Shown here one piece after another: positions 17,427-25,888 of a stretch of DNA of 64,000 nucleotides. The stretch is taken from contig CBDBEN010000005.1 of assembly GCA_965204405.1 (NCBI GenBank), forward strand, positions 2,294,001 to 2,358,000. Direction: 5' to 3'. Position 1 is the first letter of the stretch. The number at the start of each line of letters is the position of its first letter. The notes beneath the pieces were generated by a model that was not told the origin of the DNA, ran no database searches, and worked only from the letters and a program-made list of their open reading frames with translations. The stretch comes from JANQPX01 sp965204405 (GTDB lineage: Bacteria; Pseudomonadota; Alphaproteobacteria; Geminicoccales; Geminicoccaceae). A program made the translations under genes and the position numbers.

Positions 17427-18449
17427 TCATCCGCGTCTTGCAACGATTTCGGCAAGCGTGGCCTTGGCAGCGGCTTGATGCGGACCGCCATGGCGTATGG
17501 CCTCCCTTGCGGCATCCATGGCGTCGTCGAAGCGGTCCTGCTCAAGCAGGCTGTAGGCGAGGTTGTTCCAGGCCTCTGCAGCCGTCGGATGGAGGGTGAC
17601 CGCATGGCGAAAGGCCTGGCTCGCAGCCTTGTGGTCACCCCTGGCATAACGAGCATTTCCCCAGCCCATCAAGGCTGGAAGGCTGTCCGGCCAGCGCTGC
17701 AGCAGAGCACCATAGGCCTGGGTCGCTGCATCGCGCATGCCGCTTTGCTCGAGCCCATTGGCGGCACTCAGCATGGCGTCTTCGCCGGCCGTTGCCGGGA
17801 GCTGATCGGGACGGGTCACGGTCAGTCCCCAAAAGCTGCTATCGCTCCAGGTGTGTTCGAAGGCTGAAAACGACAGGGGAAATTTCGCTTCCTTGCCGGA
17901 GTGCAGGAACAATGTCCGGGACTTGAGATCATAGCCCATGGCGACGGCGTAATGCCATGCCGGCCATGACGCCAGCCCCAGATTTTGCAGAACCAGGACC
18001 GGGTTGCCGGCATCCAACTCCTGCAGCAGATCGTTCAGGCTCGAGACCTCGATGCCGAGCCGTTCCGCACGTCTGATCGCTTGGAGGATGTCGGCTTGAA
18101 GCGTCCCTTCGCGTCCCGGGGTGTAGACCTTGGGCGCCAGGACTTCCGGGGTCGTTTCGATGCCGGTCCAGCCCAGCATCATGGCCAGAGCTGCAGGCCC
18201 GCAGTCATCGCGCGTTGTTTGAGGGTGAAAGGGGACGTCGGCGAGTTCGGCTTTCGGGGACACCCCGCTGCTGATCAGCGCGGGATCTGGCCGATCAACT
18301 CCGGTGCAGGCTGTCTGTGTCAAAAGCGCCAGCATGACCACGACGCCTGCCTTGGGGATGACCCGGTCAAGCCCTGTCCGGATGAGACCAGCCGATTTCC
18401 CGATGCATAACATCGATGCAGGCACGAAACCGGCTGGCGGGATGACCAC
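17427..18449 (-). CDS. PA2778-type C39-like cysteine peptidase with TPR repeats, lipoprotein
   Basis: A 340-residue exported protein. The N-terminal signal ends in LLTQTAC, a lipobox. The C39-like peptidase domain follows: Cys in TRDDCGPAALAMML near residue 83, and His in PAWHYAVAMGYD near residue 166. The C-terminal 110 residues are tetratricopeptide-like (ALMGWGNARYARGD and AWNNLAYSLLEQDRFDDA). The GTG start overlaps the stop of the PA2779-type gene (TAGTG), so the two are translationally coupled; an ATG 12 codons later also leaves an intact signal. Unlike bacteriocin exporters, no ABC domain is attached. Pairing with PA2779 is a known conserved arrangement; the substrate is unknown. Confidence 0.85.
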   Translation of the reverse strand: MVIPPAGFVPASMLCIGKSAGLIRTGLDRVIPKAGVVVMLALLTQTACTGVDRPDPALISSGVSPKAELADVPFHPQTTRDDCGPAALAMMLGWTGIETTPEVLAPKVYTPGREGTLQADILQAIRRAERLGIEVSSLNDLLQELDAGNPVLVLQNLGLASWPAWHYAVAMGYDLKSRTLFLHSGKEAKFPLSFSAFEHTWSDSSFWGLTVTRPDQLPATAGEDAMLSAANGLEQSGMRDAATQAYGALLQRWPDSLPALMGWGNARYARGDHKAASQAFRHAVTLHPTAAEAWNNLAYSLLEQDRFDDAMDAAREAIRHGGPHQAAAKATLAEIVARRG

Positions 18450-19144
18450 TAGCGGAATTGTTTCTGCGTGCCGAACCTCTCTTCGTAATAGTTGCGCTGC
18501 GACGGCGCGGGTGCCGGCTGGTAGTAGCGTTCGGTCTCGTATCGCGGCTCGCGCCTGCGGGCATAGGGATCCGCCCGGTTTCGTTCGCGACGATAGGCCG
18601 GTGCCTGTTCCTGGTAGCGATAGTCATCGAAGGTGGGGCCTGCCGCAGGCTCGGGATAGGCGGATTGCTGGGGGTAGGCTGTTGCCTGCTGTGTCACACA
18701 CTGACCGGGGCCACAGACGAAGGGCAGCCAGTCCGTGATGCCCAGCGCGTCGAGAATGACAACGGCACCAAAGACAACGAACGCAATGATGATGGCGCTG
18801 CCGAAGCCAAATCCTTCACCTGCCGGAAGCTGATCCAGCCGCCCGGCGATTTCCGCTAGCTCCTGATCGGTCAGGGCGGCGATCCTGGCATCGGCTTCCT
18901 CGGGATCGACGCCGAGCGCCACCATCTCGTCGCGCACGTCCGTCTTGGCCAAGACGGCAAGAACACGCTCGCGGGCCGAACTCGCCTGGTCGCCGGTCTT
19001 AGCTTCGGGGCCAGCGGTCGGCTCGATAATCTGCTTGGTTGAGATCATACCGGCATAAGCCGTACCGATTGGGAGCGATGTTGCCGCCATGATAGCGATC
19101 ATGAGGCTTGCAATCAGAGAACGGTAGTCTTTGGCAATGTTCAT
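18449..19144 (-). CDS. PA2779 family protein
   Basis: About 231 residues. There is an N-terminal signal (IASLMIAIMAATSLPIGTAYA), then a helical domain with the family-type stretch about residues 45-100 (ALGVDPEEADARIAALTDQE), then one membrane segment (SAIIIAFVVFGAVVILDALG). The tail is long, Arg/Tyr/Pro/Gln-rich and looks disordered; that tail is longer than I expect for the family. ATG at 19144 is used rather than the TTG four codons before. It is the upstream partner of the PA2778-type peptidase, one base overlapping. It may anchor, present or be cut by that peptidase, which is an inference from pairing. Confidence 0.82.
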   Translation of the reverse strand: MNIAKDYRSLIASLMIAIMAATSLPIGTAYAGMISTKQIIEPTAGPEAKTGDQASSARERVLAVLAKTDVRDEMVALGVDPEEADARIAALTDQELAEIAGRLDQLPAGEGFGFGSAIIIAFVVFGAVVILDALGITDWLPFVCGPGQCVTQQATAYPQQSAYPEPAAGPTFDDYRYQEQAPAYRRERNRADPYARRREPRYETERYYQPAPAPSQRNYYEERFGTQKQFR

Positions 19145-19631
19145 GACATCGTCCAAATTTGAAGAATGTGAGAACTGAAGCTTTTCCGATAAACCCTCAT
19201 ACTACCTTGATATTTATCAGCAAACAATTGACAAATCAACGATGCAAATTTTGGGTTATTCGTGGGGCAAAACCAGAACAGCCTGACGCAGCCTATCTGA
19301 GCTGACGCTATCGGGGCGATGGCGTTAACCGACTATCAATCAATCCCTGATAGTTTCCGTTTTCTGGTCCATGGGATCCTGGGAGTCCGCGCCTCGCCAG
19401 CCGTTTCGGCTGGCGGACCGGGTCGCAGGATCCCATGGACCAGGGACGACTCTGTCATGTCCGGGTTAGCTGAAGGTTAAACTGGAGAGATCGAATGACC
19501 ATCGGGATTGGGACACTCGTGGCATGACTGCATCAATTGATTGCCGAGCCAGTGAGAAACAAACGATCAATATCAATAAGTTGGAGGAGTACCGATAGGA
19601 GGGATTTGTTTCGGTCGATCCACGAGCAGGT
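19145..19631. other. Intergenic region with large palindrome
   Basis: Some 490 bases between two minus-strand genes with no convincing coding sequence. It holds ACTATCA/TGATAGT (19332-19354), a small hairpin, and the 80-base palindrome annotated separately. The AT-rich part next to 19200 is the likely promoter region of the PA2779-PA2778 pair. Confidence 0.5.
19364..19443. repeat. 80-base nested palindrome (18-base arms plus inner hairpin)
   Basis: The outer arms 19364-19381 and 19426-19443 are perfect inverted copies of 18 bases, centred on BamHI- and NcoI-like palindromic cores. Between them lies a second perfect hairpin, CGCCAGCCG-TTT-CGGCTGGCG (19395-19415). The whole could form a cruciform or a branched RNA. 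It is too long for an ordinary terminator and has no T run on either side. It could be a mobile palindromic element, a structured RNA or a protein-binding site. Confidence 0.7.
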
Positions 19632-20804
19632 CTACCAATCCGGCTGTTCCAGGGAAGATTGATCGATACCTTCGAAAAAATCGCCGGCGTCCATATCAGC
19701 GTGGTTGATCAGCACGAGGAACAGGGCCGCAAGAATGAGGCCGAGGACGACGGCGATCCCTATTTTGATCATGCTGTAGGGACGCTCGCCCTGAACTTCG
19801 CCGGTCTGGCCGTTGACCACGAATTGATAGGGCTTGCCGCGATAGCGGTAGGCGGCGACCCAGACCGGCAGCAGCACATGCTTGAAGCTGACATCGGCAT
19901 AGCGAGTTTGTATGTCGTGGATCCGCTGACTGTCCCCGCCGATGTCGTGGCGTACATCGCGCCGTATCACCTGGGCCATGTCTTCATTGGCCTCGCGAAA
20001 GCCGGCCTCGAGATCGAGCTGGTAGGTCTCGCTCCTGAAACCCGCGATATATTCCTCTTGATAGGGCACAAGCGCTTCCTGCAACCAGGGACTGAGCTCG
20101 CTGGTGAGATCGATCGGGAGCCTGTGGCTGGCAAGAATGAGGATGTCGTCGAAACGCCGGCGCACGCGGCCGCGGGCCGGGCTCCAGCGCATTTTCGGCA
20201 CCATGCGCTGCTGGCGCACCCGCCGTCCTTTGCGGTTCCGGACGTAAACGGTCTGACGCTCGTGATAGACGATGCCCCGCTGACCGACATAAGCGCTGGT
20301 GGTGTCGGCATCATAGGTCCAATAGGGAACGTAGATGCCGGTCATGCTGCCGTCGCCGCGCGCATATTCCTTGACGCCCGACGGTGCAAACCAGAGGGAT
20401 TTCAGCCAGCCTTGCAGGCGGCCCTTCGCCTCCTTTTCGTCGAGCACGAAGGCAATAAGCGCTTGAGGCTTGATCAGCTTGTGGGCTTCGGTTTCGGCAA
20501 CGATGGCACTGCCGCAATAAGGGCAGTCATCGGCATGGATATCGTCGGCGAAATTGAACTCGGCAGCGCAGCCCTGGCACTTGACGGTCTTTTGAACCAC
20601 CTCCGGCGCCTGGCGGCGAAGGGCGTCTACCGCGTGCTCGTAATCGAGCTCGACAATGGGCTCGCGAGAGGGCTCGATCCGGCTCTTGTGGCCGCAATGA
20701 TCGCAATGGATCTGGTCCGTTCCCGGGAGATACCGCAGCACGGCACCACAGGTGGGGCAGGGAAAGCGGGTTTCGACGGACGCCTCGGATTGAGCGATCG
20801 CCAC
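19632..20804 (-). CDS. TFIIB-type zinc-ribbon membrane protein of the SPFH-TelA module
   Basis: A 390-residue protein. It starts with two zinc ribbons, CPTCG...CDHCG (residues 16-37) and CQGC...CPYCG (about 76-98). A large middle domain with YVPYWTYDAD and LLPVWVAAYRYRGKPYQFVVNGQTGEVQG follows, and then one C-terminal membrane helix (IGIAVVLGLILAALFLVLI) and a short acidic tail. Proteins of this shape are often misnamed PriA- or helicase-like; no helicase motif is present. It is the last gene of a five-gene minus-strand run (small protein, XpaC, TelA, SPFH, this), 38 bases after the SPFH stop. The role is unknown; a membrane-tethered sensor or assembly factor is my guess. Confidence 0.8.
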   Translation of the reverse strand: MAIAQSEASVETRFPCPTCGAVLRYLPGTDQIHCDHCGHKSRIEPSREPIVELDYEHAVDALRRQAPEVVQKTVKCQGCAAEFNFADDIHADDCPYCGSAIVAETEAHKLIKPQALIAFVLDEKEAKGRLQGWLKSLWFAPSGVKEYARGDGSMTGIYVPYWTYDADTTSAYVGQRGIVYHERQTVYVRNRKGRRVRQQRMVPKMRWSPARGRVRRRFDDILILASHRLPIDLTSELSPWLQEALVPYQEEYIAGFRSETYQLDLEAGFREANEDMAQVIRRDVRHDIGGDSQRIHDIQTRYADVSFKHVLLPVWVAAYRYRGKPYQFVVNGQTGEVQGERPYSMIKIGIAVVLGLILAALFLVLINHADMDAGDFFEGIDQSSLEQPDW

Positions 20805-20842
20805 GGCGGATCAGTTCCTTATGCTGGCGGCAGGATGCCGGG

Positions 20843-21976
20843 TCAGCCCTGGGGTAGCGGGGGCGGCACGGCAGCAAGATGGCCTGCAAGATCGGGCACT
20901 TGCCCCGCAGGCTGCCAGTCATCCATGCCCTGGCTCCAGACCAGCGTGTCCCGCCTGAGCGAGCCCGAGGTGATCATGGCGGTGAGTTGATCGGCGCCGA
21001 AAGGCCCCTCCGCCTTGCCGCCGACGTCCACATGATAGCTTTTTTCAGGGGATAGCGGCGGCGGTGGGCTGGCGGCAGTGCCGGCGGCGCCTGATGCAGC
21101 TGGTGTGGCCTGATTGGGGCTGGTGCGCGCCATCTGATCGGCCATCTGCTGGCCCATGGCGACACCGGCACCGATCCCGATCCCGGCACCGGCTGCACCG
21201 CCCGGATTCTCAGCCGCCGCCGCGATCGCCTCGGCGGTTTGATATTGGGTATAGCGGGTCAGATCGCCGACCACGCCGCTCGCGGTTCGCCGGTCAAGGG
21301 CCTGCTCGACGATGTCCGGCATCGAGATGCTTTCCACCATCATCTGGGTCAGCTCAAGACCGTAGAGGTCGAACTCGGGCATGATCTTATTGGTCAGGAA
21401 CGTGCCGAGATGCTCGAAATTCGCGGCAAGGTCGAGCACCGGAATGCCGCTGTCCGCCATCACCGAGCTGAAGCGCGAGACGATCATGTTGCGGAGCTGA
21501 TCGCTGATCTCATCGGTGGTAAAGTGGCCGTCCGTGCCGGCGATCTCCCGAATGAAGGTCACCGGGTCCTTGATCTTCGTGACATAGGTTCCGAACGCGC
21601 GCAGCCGTACCGGGCCGAATTCCGGGTCACGCAGCGTGACCGGATGTTTGGTGCCCCATTTGAGATCGGTGAAGCGCTTGGTGTTGACGAAATAGATCTC
21701 CGCCTTGAAGGGGCTCTGAAAGCCGTGATGCCAGTTCTCCATGGTCGAGATGATCGGCAGGTTCGCGGTTTCCAGCGTGTACATCCCGGGTTCGAACACA
21801 TCAGCGACCCGGCCCTCGTTCACGAACACCGCCATCTGGCTTTCGCGCACGGTGAGCTGCGCACCATATTTGATCTCGTTGCCATGACGTTCGAAGCGCC
21901 AGAGCATGGTGTCGTCGCTATCATCGGTCCACTCGATGACATCGACAAATTCGCCGACAATCTTATCCCAAATCAT
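20843..21976 (-). CDS. SPFH domain protein with C-terminal GYF_2 domain (YdjI-like)
   Basis: A 377-residue protein. The N-terminal two-thirds is an SPFH/band-7-like domain of the virion-core/YdjI type (starting IWDKIVGEFVDVIEW). A low-complexity Gly/Ala/Pro linker follows, then a C-terminal GYF_2-like domain with YHVDVGGKAEGPFGADQL and DTLVWSQGMDDWQPAG. The start is ATG at 21976, directly behind a strong GGAGGAGAAG; the longer frame adds 32 residues without family support. There is no N-terminal membrane helix. It lies between the TelA and zinc-ribbon genes. In other bacteria SPFH proteins with TelA/XpaC partners are linked to membrane stress; a scaffold role here is inferred. Confidence 0.85.
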   Translation of the reverse strand: MIWDKIVGEFVDVIEWTDDSDDTMLWRFERHGNEIKYGAQLTVRESQMAVFVNEGRVADVFEPGMYTLETANLPIISTMENWHHGFQSPFKAEIYFVNTKRFTDLKWGTKHPVTLRDPEFGPVRLRAFGTYVTKIKDPVTFIREIAGTDGHFTTDEISDQLRNMIVSRFSSVMADSGIPVLDLAANFEHLGTFLTNKIMPEFDLYGLELTQMMVESISMPDIVEQALDRRTASGVVGDLTRYTQYQTAEAIAAAAENPGGAAGAGIGIGAGVAMGQQMADQMARTSPNQATPAASGAAGTAASPPPPLSPEKSYHVDVGGKAEGPFGADQLTAMITSGSLRRDTLVWSQGMDDWQPAGQVPDLAGHLAAVPPPLPQG

Positions 21977-22155
21977 TCTCTTCTCCTCCCACCGGCACGG
22001 TGGGGCGTTTACGCTGTCGCGGCCGCAGAAGCTGCGGGACGTTGCGCTGTCGCGGTGTTTGGTCTGCGCCAACGCGGTTTCCGAAAGCTCCGCCGGAACA
22101 AGAGAAAAATGTCAAAGTTCCAGCAGGGTCACCTGGCAAGTCAAGCCACCGGCTG

Positions 22156-23298
22156 CTAGCCGGGCAGTGGTGGTGGGTTGGTACGTGAGCGCGCGGCGGC
22201 CAGAACGTTTCTCAGCTCGATTTCGCATTCCTGCAGCTTGGCTTCCGCCTCGACCCGGCGTCGCTTGCCTTCGTCGGCGATCTGCAGGCTCTCCTCGATG
22301 GTCTCGATCAGCATGACATTGGCGTTCTTGACCACCTCGATATCGAACACGCCACGCTCGACTTCCTTCCTGATCTCGGCATTGGCCTGCTTCAGATTCT
22401 CGGCATTGGCGGTGAGCAACTCGTTGGTGAGGTCGGTGGCGTTCTTGAGCGTCTTGGAAGCCTGGTTCGAACGGTGAATAGTCACGGCCTGGGCAAGCTG
22501 CTGACGCCAAAGCGGGATGGTGTTCGCCATGGTCGAGTTGATCTTGGTCAGCAGGCTTTTGTCGTTCTCCTGCACCAGCCGGATGCTGGGGAGGCTCTGC
22601 ATCGCCACCTGGCGGGTGAGCTTCAGATCATGGACGCGGCGCTCCAGATCATCCCGCGCGGATCTGAGATCGCGCAGCTCCTGGGCCTTCAGCACGTCGC
22701 CGCTGGCTTCGGCTTCCTTGTGCAGGGCAGGGATCATGTCCTCGTCCGCACGCTTCAGCATCTCTCCGCCGGCCGCGATGTAGTCGGCGAGCGTGTGGAA
22801 ATACTCGAGATTGGCCTCGTAGAGCCGATCCAGCGAGGCAATGTCGGTCATCAGCCGGGTTTTGTGATTTTCCAGCTCGTCGCCGATGCGGTCGATCTGA
22901 TCCCGTACCTCCTCATAGCGCTGGAGAAACTTGGCGACCGGCTTGCCCCAGCCGAAGATCTTTTCGATCCACGATGGCTCCAGCCTTGGGTCAAGCCCTT
23001 CGACATCGAAGCCGCGAAGGGTGGTGACCATACTGTTCAGCGCATTGCCGGCAGGCCCGGTATCCTTGTTGCGCACGCCTTCCAGCATGTGATCGGAAAC
23101 GGTGGTGAGCTGTTTTTGTGCTTTCGAGCCGAAGAAGATGATCGAATTGGCATCGTCCATCTCCAGCTCGGCGATGCATTTTTCGATTCTTCCGCGTTTT
23201 TCGGCGTCCGCCTGATCATAGGGCACCAGATCGCCCTGCAGCAGCGCCTCCGGCGCCATCGGCATCGGGGTTGTCGAAGTCGTTTCGGTCGTCGCCAT
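22156..23298 (-). CDS. Toxic anion resistance protein, TelA/KlaA family
   Basis: A 380-residue soluble, almost wholly helical protein of the TelA family. It shows the typical SIRLVQENDKSLLTKINSTM and TIPLWRQQLAQAV blocks in the C-terminal half, and a coiled-coil-rich end. GGGAGG lies nine bases before the ATG. The family name comes from plasmid tellurite resistance, but chromosomal members sit with XpaC and SPFH proteins and the actual function is not settled. Gene order here is XpaC, TelA, SPFH, zinc ribbon on one strand. Confidence 0.88.
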   Translation of the reverse strand: MATTETTSTTPMPMAPEALLQGDLVPYDQADAEKRGRIEKCIAELEMDDANSIIFFGSKAQKQLTTVSDHMLEGVRNKDTGPAGNALNSMVTTLRGFDVEGLDPRLEPSWIEKIFGWGKPVAKFLQRYEEVRDQIDRIGDELENHKTRLMTDIASLDRLYEANLEYFHTLADYIAAGGEMLKRADEDMIPALHKEAEASGDVLKAQELRDLRSARDDLERRVHDLKLTRQVAMQSLPSIRLVQENDKSLLTKINSTMANTIPLWRQQLAQAVTIHRSNQASKTLKNATDLTNELLTANAENLKQANAEIRKEVERGVFDIEVVKNANVMLIETIEESLQIADEGKRRRVEAEAKLQECEIELRNVLAAARSRTNPPPLPG

Positions 23299-23352
23299 GG
23301 TGAAATACCTCCCTTGGATCCTATCCCGCTATTGATGCCAACTGACCCCGGA

Positions 23353-24144
23353 TCAGTAGACGCCTTCCCGTTTCAGTCTCGTCGTCAAAACTTCCATCTG
23401 CACGTCGAGGTCGACAAGGTCGTCATCGAGCAGATGCTGATATTGCTCTTCGCACACCGTCTCCATGTCCTGGAGGAGCGTGCGGAAATTGCCCTCGAGC
23501 TCGGCCGACTTGCCATCCGCTTGTGCTTTAGCGAACTTTTCGGTCACTTGCTGGGCACCGTCCAGGTAAACGTTCAGGAACTTTCGCGCGCGGCGGAAGT
23601 CCTCGGGATCATCGCCGATCCGGTCCAGAATACGCTCCCCCCAGCTGGAAATCCGGCGAAGGCGGTCGCGCATGTCGCGTGACCCGATTTGCTCGCCCGC
23701 AGCTTCGAGCTTTTCCAGCTTCCGGTAAGCCTCTTCGAGCGCCGAGGCGACGTCTTTGTCGCTGGAGAGCTTCAGGCGCCGGTCGAAACCATAGGTGAGA
23801 TAGCAGCCGAGAAGCGCCGCGAGGCCAAAGCAGACGCCGATGGCGAGATTGTGGCCTGCGATCATCGCGGTCAGCCCGGCGCCGACGGCGATGATGCCGC
23901 TTCCGATGGACTTGAGGGGGATGGTCGAGCTCATCGGCCGGCGTTTCGCCTGCTTCAATCCCGCACGCATGGCCCAGGCGCCAGCGAGGAGGACCAGGAC
24001 AGCGATCGCGCTGATCAGAAAGGTGCCGAATTCGCCGCGGGCCAGGGAGACGAAGACCTTCGCCAGCAGAGGAAGCGGCAGGAGAAACAACAGCCAGCCG
24101 CCGATCCAGAGCGGGCGGCGACGCGGTGTTGGTCGGCTAGCCAT
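23353..24144 (-). CDS. XpaC-like (5-bromo-4-chloroindolyl phosphate hydrolysis) family membrane protein
   Basis: A 263-residue protein with two pairs of hydrophobic segments in the first 120 residues (WIGGWLLFLLPLPLLAKVFV, FLISAIAVLVLLAGAW, IIAVGAGLTAMIAG, CFGLAALLGCYLTYGF), then a helical cytosolic domain. The domain stretch ERILDRIGDDPEDFRRARKFLNVYLDG is characteristic of XpaC partners of TelA. It lies 54 bases upstream of telA. The family name is historical; no phosphatase motif is visible. It probably anchors TelA at the membrane. Confidence 0.8.
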   Translation of the reverse strand: MASRPTPRRRPLWIGGWLLFLLPLPLLAKVFVSLARGEFGTFLISAIAVLVLLAGAWAMRAGLKQAKRRPMSSTIPLKSIGSGIIAVGAGLTAMIAGHNLAIGVCFGLAALLGCYLTYGFDRRLKLSSDKDVASALEEAYRKLEKLEAAGEQIGSRDMRDRLRRISSWGERILDRIGDDPEDFRRARKFLNVYLDGAQQVTEKFAKAQADGKSAELEGNFRTLLQDMETVCEEQYQHLLDDDLVDLDVQMEVLTTRLKREGVY

Positions 24145-24147
24145 GGA

Positions 24148-24360
24148 TCATTGCACCTGTTCGATCGGAAGTCTGATGCCCGGTGCCTCGACCAGCAAGG
24201 CTTGGCAGCTTGCAACCCCGATTGTCGCGATCAGGATCACAATGCCTGCGACTTTTCTCAGCATCTTGGACATATCGGGACGCCTTGGCGGCCGTTTCCT
24301 GGTCGCTGTCGGACTCGGTGATTTTACAGGTCGCTCAGAAGCTTGGGTCGATGTCGCCAT
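24148..24360 (-). CDS. Small hydrophobic/lipoprotein-like protein leading the XpaC-TelA operon
   Basis: A 70-residue product with a basic N-terminus, one hydrophobic segment (VAGIVILIATIGVAS) ending in VASC, a possible lipobox, and a 20-residue tail. The frame ends three bases before the XpaC start, which fits a first operon gene. No family is recognised. The translation start could also be the ATG 29 codons in (MSKMLRKVAG), giving a short lipoprotein. Support is position and hydrophobic pattern only. Confidence 0.55.
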   Translation of the reverse strand: MATSTQASERPVKSPSPTATRKRPPRRPDMSKMLRKVAGIVILIATIGVASCQALLVEAPGIRLPIEQVQ

Positions 24361-24512
24361 AAGTCAATCACATCATTAGCTCTAGCTATAAGTGTCATCG
24401 TCCCAGGCGAACCGCAAGGCTCGTCAGGCTTAAATTTTCGGCTTTCGTGAAAGCGGCCGCGTTTCCCTTCGGCTGCAATAATCGCTCGCCGGCAACATCG
24501 TGGGAAAGGCGC

Positions 24513-25667
24513 TTAAGAAGCGATGGCTTCTTCAGCCTCACCTTGGGGGGCTGTTCCCTTGCGCGATCCGAGATCGGTCAGCTTGCGGGCTTTCCGATAG
24601 CTTGCGCGCAGCGCCTGATAGGAGAGGGTCCGCATGGTGGGCTGATGCACCAGAAGGGTCTTGCGCTGGCGATAGCCGCTGGTCAGCCATTGCTTGTAGT
24701 CATGCTCGCCGCGAAGCATGTCGAAAATGCCCATGCCCTCGTCGATAGCCTGCTCGATCGCGTGACACATCAGCACCTCTCCTACTCTGAGATGCTGGTG
24801 GTCCAGCGCGAAGCCCATCTGAAATCCATAGAAGGCGCCGCGCCAATGGTAGCAGTAGTTCGCCGCGATGGGCGTTTCGTCTTCGTTAATCAGGAACATC
24901 AGGCGCAGGCAGTCCTGCTTCAGCATTGCCGCCGTCACCTCACGGTGAAACTCGACATAGGCCGTGGTCGAGAAGCCGCCGAGTTCGGGGCTTTCCTTCC
25001 ACCTGTCCCGGTGCAGCCTGACGAGTTCAGGGTAATAGGTCCGAAGCTCCTCTTCGGTCTTGACCAGCAAAAAGCGATAGGGGCATTGCTCAGCCAGCTT
25101 GGTGCGTCCGCGCCGCAATTTCCAGCGCCGCCGCTGCGAACAGCCGGCGAGGAACGCTTCCCAGCTATCCGGAAGCTCGGCGTAGGAAATTCTGACCCCG
25201 TCATCGAGGTCGACCCGATCGCCCATCTGCTCCTGCACCAGCGGGATGAGGGGGGAATCGGGATGCAGATCTTCGAGGAGAGCAATATCCCATTCGTTTC
25301 GAAGGGTGTGCAGCTCTTCCATCAAGGCGCACATGGCACCGTCAGGATCGGGGCCGGCGAGGATGACGCCCAGATCGTCGGGTGCGGTGTCGCCGCCATA
25401 ACCCACCAGGCGAAGCCGGCGAAGCCCAACGGCAGGCAGCAGATCGGTCCGGCGTTCGATATAAAGGGGCAATAGCCCTACGAGTTCGCCTTCTTGCTCG
25501 ACCTTGATGATGCGCAGCTCCTGGCCCCGACCAAAAAAACGCCACCAGGTAGCCTGCCAAGCGAAGGTCTGAAAGACCGAGCTGGTCGCGGAGCGCTCCA
25601 CCAGGCGGTTCCACTGAGCCTCAAGGGCGAAAAAATCTTCTTCGGTTGAAATAAGGGAGGCTTGCAT
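24513..25667 (-). CDS. GNAT family acetyltransferase, FemAB/CelD-like
   Basis: A 384-residue protein of the tandem-GNAT type often called CelD/BcsL or FemAB-like. The N-terminal half has SSVFQTFAWQATWWRFFG and LLPLYI; the C-terminal GNAT fold has PIAANYCYHWRGAFYGFQMG, HLRVGEVLMCHAIEQA and FDMLRGEHDYKQWL, the usual signature end. The start ATG follows GGGGAGAAGGG. Relatives acylate or aminoacylate exopolysaccharide or peptidoglycan precursors. It stands alone, so the substrate is open. It is divergent from the TadG-like gene across 221 AT-rich bases. Confidence 0.85.
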   Translation of the reverse strand: MQASLISTEEDFFALEAQWNRLVERSATSSVFQTFAWQATWWRFFGRGQELRIIKVEQEGELVGLLPLYIERRTDLLPAVGLRRLRLVGYGGDTAPDDLGVILAGPDPDGAMCALMEELHTLRNEWDIALLEDLHPDSPLIPLVQEQMGDRVDLDDGVRISYAELPDSWEAFLAGCSQRRRWKLRRGRTKLAEQCPYRFLLVKTEEELRTYYPELVRLHRDRWKESPELGGFSTTAYVEFHREVTAAMLKQDCLRLMFLINEDETPIAANYCYHWRGAFYGFQMGFALDHQHLRVGEVLMCHAIEQAIDEGMGIFDMLRGEHDYKQWLTSGYRQRKTLLVHQPTMRTLSYQALRASYRKARKLTDLGSRKGTAPQGEAEEAIAS

Positions 25668-25888
25668 GCCCTTCTCCCCGTTCTTGGTAAAATTCCGTTA
25701 AGCCGAAGCAACTCCAGGCTAATCCTGATGAAGCTGCCATAAACTATCGATCGTTCCACTGCCTCTACTAGTCAATTTCAGCGGGACTTGCATCGCTAAG
25801 ATTGCAGAATTTCTTGAAGGAGACGTTAACGGAAAATTCAATAAATTGTCTCTATTATTCAACCAATCCCTCAAAGCACGGATGAAAC

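Noticed and set aside
19632..20804. PriA/primosomal helicase
   Set aside because: Only zinc ribbons are shared; there are no Walker A, DEAD-type or helicase motifs.
19659..20990. 443-codon plus-strand frame
   Set aside because: Antisense to the zinc-ribbon gene, whose CxxC motifs and conserved operon place are clear.
22474..23682. 402-codon plus-strand frame
   Set aside because: Spans two minus-strand genes (TelA and XpaC) and shows no domain.
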